A stretch of 20,916 nt of DNA from assembly GCA_002284615.2 (NCBI GenBank), contig MU069946.1, forward strand, positions 19,002 through 39,917. The letters run 5' to 3'. Of the stretch, positions 16,774 to 20,916 are shown in pieces (the first letter of the stretch is position 1; each line of letters starts with the position of its first letter). The notes beneath the pieces were generated by a model. The model had not been told where the DNA came from and searched no databases. It worked only from the letters and a program-made list of their open reading frames with translations. Both the position numbers and the translations under genes were made by a program. The DNA is from Dunaliella salina. Lineage: Eukaryota > Chlorophyta > Chlorophyceae > Chlamydomonadales > Dunaliellaceae.

Positions 16774-17361
16774 CCATATGTACACGATTACTTCGTAAAT
16801 TAATTAATTAATTCGCCCCAAAACGAATTTCACGAAGTAAAAGAAATAATCCCTGGCCAAAAATACGAAGTGGTACGAAGCGAAAATGAGCGCAAATTAG
16901 TGAAAATTGTTGAAGGTGGTAGGAGTTAAGGAACATGGCACACTTGCAGCTGCAAGAGGTGGACAACTCCTGGCGATGCACCATTGGCCCGGCCTCCTGC
17001 TGTAGCCATGCAAGCAGTGAATTAGACAACAGCAAGCCCATGCCACTAAGCCCAAGCCTGTGATGAGGCATTCATGTCTGATTGGATGTGAGCCACACAT
17101 AGGACACTAGGGTTGACCAACCCAAGATTGACCAACTTGGGCCCCAGCCAGCCCTGATGCCCTGTCAAGGCCACAGCAGCAAGTTACCTGTGCGGAAGCT
17201 GACCTTCCAATGGCCTTCCAGCAGCCTTTTGCCTACTGGGACGAACTGCCTTGTACACCACAAAGTGATGGTGCCGGAATACAAAGTGGTACGAACTAGT
17301 ACAAACTGGTACGAGCCAAAAACAATTAATACCCCGGTACGAAGTAATTGTGAACCCATGG
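16774..17361 (-). mobile_element. pogo/Tigger-like element, 588 bp (TTCGTA family, copy 2)
   Basis: The left end CCATATGTACACGATTACTT and the reverse complement of the right end, CCATGGGTTCACAATTACTT, match at 20 of 24 bases through TACTTCGTA. TA flanks both sides (16772-16773, 17362-17363). Read on the minus strand it aligns with copy 1: TTCGTACCGGGGTATTA, then CAGTTCGTACCA-like words, then TTCGTCCCAGT, and near the other end TTTTGGGGC plus a TTAATTAATTTACGAAGTAA block. The TIRs are more diverged than in copy 1, so this insertion is older. No transposase frame is recognised. Confidence 0.8.
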
Positions 17362-17608
17362 TAATACGGATCTGGATTCGTCAGCGATTCCACCAATGGT
17401 TTGTCTACCACTACAATGGTTGTCATAGAGGGACTCAAAAGGGACCCGAAAGGAGCCGTTGTAACATTCTCATTAGTCAGTTGTGTTCTTCAAATGAACA
17501 ACTTAAAAAATATGAATGAAATGGGACACTCTGGATGCGAGGCTTGAAAGAAGCGCGCTTTTAAACAGCGCAAATGAAATTAGGATGAATGCACCACAAT
17601 CAATCAAA
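17362..17608 (-). other. Probable 3' flank or UTR of the minus-strand gene
   Basis: This is the sequence downstream (minus strand) of the candidate terminal stop at 17609. No TGTAA or AATAAA signal was found in the sense direction. Confidence 0.25.
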
Positions 17609-17774
17609 TCAACTAATGAAAAGAGCATGGGTACGTGGCTTGATCGCAGCCAGGAGCTCCTGGATCAGCACTTGCAAGTGGTGTGCCTCTTCCTCACTGG
17701 CCAGCTCTATGTGAGACACGCCCAGCCAGCCAGGCACATTGCTGCTTCTTGTCTTCCCTCTATCCTCCATACTC
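17609..17774 (-). CDS. Candidate terminal exon of the minus-strand gene
   Basis: On the minus strand, acceptor GATTGCCTGCAG (17786-17775) opens a frame containing SMEDRGKTRSSNVPGWLGVS, HIELASEEEAHHLQVLIQEL and LAAIKP, stopping at 17609-17611. The composition (amphipathic acidic helix, no low complexity) looks genuinely coding. The first base G completes a codon from the previous exon. Just upstream, 17851-17803 reads NASEQVPVFDAILFE and ends in GA|GTAAGT, whose phase fits exactly, but the intron between would be only 28 nt. Without that splice the same frame stays open upstream to 17905. No connection from the exon ending at 18041 has been proved. I do not recognise the protein. Confidence 0.45.
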
Positions 17775-17856
17775 CTGCAGGCAATCACGAACGTAGACTT
17801 ACTCAAAGAGGATGGCATCAAAAACAGGCACTTGCTCGGATGCGTTTCTGGCTGCA

Positions 17857-17991
17857 TCAGAGGGGTTGGTGAACAGTCAAGGTGCCCGCGGATCGAGGCT
17901 GGCATGTGCCATATTCAAATCCAATAGGCAGCAGGTCGTGCATGGCTAGAAGCCGTAGCAACCGCAGTGTTTGTGCAGGACATTCACACGC
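17857..17991 (-). CDS. Candidate alternative 3' exon (44 codons plus stop)
   Basis: After a strong acceptor on the minus strand (TTTGGCTTTCTTGCACAG, ending 17992), a phase-0 frame begins GCG TGT GAA. It encodes QTLRLLRLLAMHDLLPIGFE in its centre and ends at TGA 17859-17857. The preceding exon can end in phase 0 at CAG|GTGAAG (18041), leaving a 49-nt intron. If used, this exon would be the C-terminus and the exon at 17609-17774 would belong to another transcript form or gene. No good GT donor lies inside this exon, so a link onward to 17851 is not evident. Confidence 0.35.
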   Translation of the reverse strand, partial: ACECPAQTLRLLRLLAMHDLLPIGFEYGTCQPRSAGTLTVHQPL

Positions 17992-18040
17992 CTGTGCAAG
18001 AAAGCCAAACACGCCCACTTCAACTTGCTCCCTTCTTCAC

Positions 18041-18665
18041 CTGCGCAACTGTGCACCTGTGCATGAGACGTCCTGCCTCAACACACCTGTCGCCCCCCAC
18101 TGCGGCAGCAGCGGCTTCGACCACCCCTGCCAGCATTCCTGCTGCTCGCACCGCCCCTCCATAATAAGGGTGGCCCACAAACATGGGGTAGCGCGGCAGC
18201 CACTGCCTCAGCTCATTGCCCCTTCTGCTGCTGTCCGGACTACTCCTGCTTCCACTGCCTCTGCCACCCAGTCCCAACAAGCCCTGCTGGTCACCATCAA
18301 GGCTAGCTGAACCCTGGGCATTGAGCCCCTGTTGGTCTCGAGACACGGCAGCATCGCGCGTAAGCGCGTGCCAGACCTCGCCCCCCCACCTGCTGCCTAG
18401 CACAGTGGAGCGGCTGCCAGTCGTAAAGGCAGGCAGGGCAGCTGCTGGCAGGCGCTGCATGTCCGGCTGCTGCCGCCGCTGCTGCTGCTGCTGCTGCTGC
18501 TGCTGATGCAATGCTGGGTGAGCAATCAGGCCTGCCCTTGTCCCTGCAGTAGCAGCGGTTGCTGCAGGGACAGCCAGAGGGTGCGCACGGCTTGCTTGCA
18601 CTTTCTGCTGCTGTGGATAGGGGAGCACAGACGTGCTGGTGTGCACCAGCTGCAGACAGCAGCCG
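18041..18665 (-). CDS. Large Gln/Ala-rich exon of the minus-strand gene
   Basis: The exon opens after acceptor GGCTTCTCACAG (minus; AG at 18667-18666). Its first base completes an AG|C codon left by the exon ending at 18790. The frame reads GCCLQLVHTSTSVLPYPQQQ, an Ala/Thr-rich segment, a run of nine Gln from the CTG repeat at about 18478-18506, then a basic and Ser/Gly-rich stretch and NELRQWLPRYPMFVGHPYYG, an Ala run and CTVAQ. It stays open to a stop at 18020. A donor CAG|GTGAAG ends it at 18041 in phase 0; other donors (ACAG|GTGTGT, CACAG|GTGCAC) are possible. Homopolymeric Gln and Ala runs are common in green-algal proteins and are probably disordered linkers. Function is unknown. Confidence 0.55.
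18478..18506. repeat. (CTG)n trinucleotide run in the coding exon
   Basis: About nine near-continuous CTG units (with CCG variants before them) encode poly-Gln in the minus-strand frame. It is a likely length-variable site. Confidence 0.9.
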
Positions 18666-18789
18666 CTGTGAGAAGCCCACAGCAGGGTTGACACGGGGAT
18701 GACAAGGGCGGCCTGTCATTGACAGTAGAGGTAAAGGGAGCTGGGCGGTAAGAGCCTGCTTGGTTGGTGTTAAAAACAAAAAGGCAAAC

Positions 18790-18875
18790 CTGTGGACCTT
18801 GGCAAGCAGATGCAGAGCGATGTTTGGGCTGCTGCACTTCCTGGCTCCTTTCAGACAACCCATGAGGTCCAAGAG
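18790..18875 (-). CDS. 86-nt exon of the minus-strand gene (intact member of a duplicated pair)
   Basis: The exon lies between acceptor TTGCACACAG and donor CACAG|GTTTGC on the minus strand. In phase 0 it reads LLDLMGCLKGARKCSSPNIA followed by LHLLAKVH. It ends with two bases (AG) that join the first base of the next exon at 18665. The phase-0 entry agrees with the exon ending at 19556 (…ANETSEAQ). A diverged copy of the whole exon and its flanks lies about 228 bp upstream at 19018-19113. Confidence 0.6.
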
Positions 18876-19017
18876 CTGTGTGCAAGTGCAGCAGCACGAG
18901 GTAACCCTAATCCATTCCTGTAATGAACGAAAGGAGCGGCCTGTCATGTGAGAGGCAGAGTTGGAAGGGGGCTTAGAAGTGTGGACCTGCTTGATGGGTA
19001 TTCGAAAAGGGGCGGAC

Positions 19018-19113
19018 CTGTGGACCTTGGCAAGCAGGTGCAGAATGGTGTCTGGGCTGCTGTACTAAATGGCTCCTTTCGGATAATCAACAAGCTGTGT
19101 GTAGATCTAAGAG
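19018..19113 (-). pseudogene. Decayed duplicate of the 86-nt exon
   Basis: The sequence aligns with the exon at 18790-18875 and retains ILHLLAKVH at its end and a CACAG|GT donor. With the acceptor CACACAG ending at 19095, the matching frame reads LVDYPKGAI and then stops at TAG (19067-19065). A roughly 10-bp insertion at the 5' part adds a second possible acceptor at 19114. Including this exon in the matching frame would truncate the protein, so it is probably skipped or acts as a poison exon. Confidence 0.55.
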
Positions 19114-19338
19114 CTGCGTGCAGAGCCACGCGGATGCTCATCTCCTTCCCCAGCAATCAGCTCATGCTCCGCAGTGTGCCATCCACTGCTTGGATCTCTC
19201 TGCTCATGTGTTGTGTTCCCTTTTTTTACCTGTACCCCACTGTCTCCTCCGAGCACTGCCCGAGTTGTGCAGCCCTGTACCAAAGGTAATGTTGGCACAC
19301 AATCTGGAGCGCGACCCATCATGAGCCATTCCATGCAG

Positions 19339-19555
<217 letters not shown>

Positions 19556-19566
<11 letters not shown>

Positions 19567-19766
19567 TTGTCTCGTTAGCCAGCTGCGGCACAGCCACCAC
19601 AATGTGAGCACAGGTGATGAACACAAAGCCGCCACCTCGCGCCACTGCACCACAAGCCTGGAAGGGCTCATGAGCAAATGCGCCCCCCGCCACGTGCTGG
19701 TGCAGCAAGCGGCAGTAAGAGTACAGCCAGCTGTAGCGCTGGAGAGGCTGATGAGGGTCCACATAC
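19556..19766 (-). CDS. 211-nt exon of the minus-strand gene
   Basis: On the minus strand a pyrimidine-rich acceptor (TCCCCTCTCCAACCATGTCGCTCAG, shortened here to CCATGTCGCTCAG) precedes the exon. Its first base completes an AG|G codon from the exon ending at 20135. It reads YVDPHQPLQRYSWLYSYCRL, LHQHVAGGAFAHEPFQACGA and VARGGGFVFITCAHIVVAVP, ending ANETSEAQ at donor CAG|GTGCGA in phase 0. It looks strongly coding: balanced composition, aromatic residues, no low complexity. GGFVFITCAHIVVAVP is hydrophobic and could be a buried helix or a short membrane segment. An ATG-started version (MSLR...) is possible but the acceptor explains the sequence better. No family recognised. Confidence 0.65.
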
Positions 19767-20030
19767 CTGAGCGACATGGTTGGAGAGGGGAGGGGAAGTC
19801 CATGGGTAAAATGCCAGGACCATTAAGACAATCTGGTCTTAGATTGCAGATGACGCAAAATGATCATCAGCATTGCACAGACGAGCCTACTTCTCCGCAC
19901 AGGCAAACCCGCGTGTGTTGCATCCCCAATGCAGCCTGAAATGGAGGGCATGTGATGTACGGACACGGGGCACACACTCTCCACAATCGGACAAACAAAT
20001 GGGTCCTGGAGCTCTGAATGGCGTCAGTAA

Positions 20031-20032
<2 letters not shown>

Positions 20033-20073
<41 letters not shown>

Positions 20074-20103
20074 CTAATGATGATGATGATGCTAATGATG
20101 ATG
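20033..20103. repeat. (ATG)n / (CAT)n trinucleotide array
   Basis: GATGATGATG continues to about 20072, then GCTAATGATGATGATGATGC-type interruptions extend it to about 20103. It sits in the predicted intron 20134-19767, just beyond the donor at 20134. Confidence 0.97.
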
Positions 20104-20134
20104 CAAGGCTCTTTTTGGTCCTTGAGGCACGCAC

Positions 20135-20274
20135 CTGGGGACCCTGATCCTGAGAGCCTGTGAGGGGGGGACCAGGGAGGCACGCAGCTTTGCCAGCGTG
20201 CCCTCCACAATCTCCAGGCCAACAATGCATGGGAGCAACTGCAAGCGTTTACCATGAAAAAATGTTGTCCACGT
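20135..20274 (-). CDS. 140-nt exon of the minus-strand gene (most upstream one supported)
   Basis: Acceptor TTTTGGCACCTCCAG (ending 20275 on the minus strand) opens a frame reading TWTTFFHGKRLQLLPCIVGL, EIVEGTLAKLRASLVPPS and QALRIRVP, ending at donor CCCCAG|GTGCGT (20135) with two bases left over. These join the first base of the exon at 19766 to give Arg in an unbroken frame. The sequence is helical and hydrophobic and looks coding. An alternative acceptor inside it (CGCTTGCAG) cannot be excluded. Upstream exons must exist, but I could not place them in 20275-20816. Confidence 0.6.
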
Positions 20275-20816
20275 CTGGAGGTGCCAAAAGCATAAATGCT
20301 TGGCGGCATGTGTCAATCCGAAAAGAAGCTGTATGTTTGGAATTCTGAGAATGAGTGCTATCGATTGGTATACTGTAGAGAAATGTACTCATCCCACACC
20401 CCCCCCCCAAAAATAAATTTTCATGCAACCAAGCACCAACCATGCACCTCTGAAATAAATATTGTAACATCTGCGCATCAACCACGCAGGGCCTATTTCC
20501 CCTATGGCTCCAGAAAATCACATTCATTACTCTCTTGTACTGCAGCTCCTTCTTCTGGGCAAATTTAAATGGGCTTGCTTGGGCAGAGGGTTCAGAGCTT
20601 GCATGTAGTCACGGTTACGCATATGAGACAGCCTGCTCAGTTGATAGGCTAGCAGGCAGCAAAGGTGTGAAAATTGTACACTGAGAACATCAGGCTGGGC
20701 ATTGCTCTTTTTGTCTTCAGCTGTTGCTGAAAGCTGTGGCTTGAAATATTTGCCATGCCCTGCTGATAGCGTCCTTGTGGGGCAACAGGGACAGCTGCTG
20801 CAGGAGGGGCTGCTGC
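20275..20816. other. No supported feature
   Basis: The stretch presumably holds upstream intron or exon sequence of the minus-strand gene. A minus-strand run at 20815 downward (PLLQQLSLLPHKDAISRAWQ) looks coding-like after a TATACAG acceptor, but no donor precedes its stop. Confidence 0.3.
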
Positions 20817-20845
20817 TGTATATATATATATATGTATACATAATT

Positions 20846-20916
<71 letters not shown>
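20817..20916. repeat. TA / CA microsatellite array at the window edge
   Basis: A TA run (20819-20835) is followed by a (CA)n block (about 20845-20863) and another (TA)n that runs off the window end. Confidence 0.97.

Larger units (their letters stand above)
18697..19140. repeat. Tandem segmental duplication (about 228-bp period) spanning an exon
   Basis: GGCGGCCTGTCAT / GAGCGGCCTGTCAT, CCTGTGGACCTTGGCAAGCAG (at 18789 and 19017), TGGGCTGCTG and GGCTCCTTTC appear in the same order in both halves, offset by about 228 bp. Each unit contains one copy of the 86-nt exon with its flanking intron. Confidence 0.85.

Noticed and set aside
18216..18947. Overlapping long frames on the other frames of the Gln-rich exon
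   Set aside because: They read poly-Cys, poly-Ala or Leu/Pro from the CTG-rich DNA; only the 18694-18020 frame fits the splice phases.
20700..20815. Upstream exon of the minus-strand gene (LLQQLSLLPHKDAISRAWQ)
   Set aside because: The acceptor is acceptable but no GT donor occurs before the in-frame stop, so it cannot be joined to the exon at 20274.

Overview
The window reads as nuclear DNA of a eukaryote with intron-containing genes and a heavy load of transposon debris. The most likely source is a green alga (Chlorophyta). This is inferred from long simple-sequence arrays (CA, TA, ATG), Gln/Ala-rich exons, GT-AG introns, and a LINE C-terminus of a kind I associate with chlorophyte genomes. 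No sequence here fixes the species. Nothing looks prokaryotic, organellar or viral, and I found no convincing rRNA, tRNA or CRISPR locus.

Layout. 1-2457 holds the 3' part of a plus-strand gene: two coiled-coil exons in matching phase, separated by a 1.7-kb intron that contains two terminal-inverted-repeat (TIR) elements. 2640-5175 is retroelement debris: a 5'-truncated LINE (family A) with a PD-(D/E)XK endonuclease-like domain, its 3' tail (seen three times in the window), a 3' tail of a second LINE (family B), and a Ty3/gypsy reverse transcriptase fossil with a stop. 5818-9075 is a block of nested DNA elements. It has three copies of one hAT-like repeat (the first with 9-bp target-site duplications), a 241-bp MITE inserted in the second, and a 1.8-kb composite with 46-bp TIRs made of CAGCCG/CGGCTG palindromes, a 117-bp tandem array and the third hAT-like copy. 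9760-11805 has an inverted repeat, another LINE-A tail, a BED zinc-finger fragment of hAT-transposase type, short perfect hairpins, and a second copy of the hAT-like element found in the first gene's intron. 12120-12745 is a 151-154-bp tandem repeat. 13903-17361 holds two TA-flanked pogo/Tigger-like elements in opposite orientations, with two convergent LINE-B 3' ends between them.

17600-20274 is the best host gene, on the minus strand. At least four exons have good splice sites and every junction phase agrees. One exon is tandemly duplicated and the extra copy has decayed. A 35-bp duplication that includes a splice donor brackets a long CA array in one intron. I do not recognise the product. 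The window ends in TA/CA arrays.

The two host genes show no sign of working together. The main interest is the TIR-element families with family-specific subterminal motifs (GTAGC, TTCGTA, CAGCCG, ACGCACC) and the exon duplication. Element assignments rest on TIRs, target-site duplications and protein motifs read by eye; no database search was possible.
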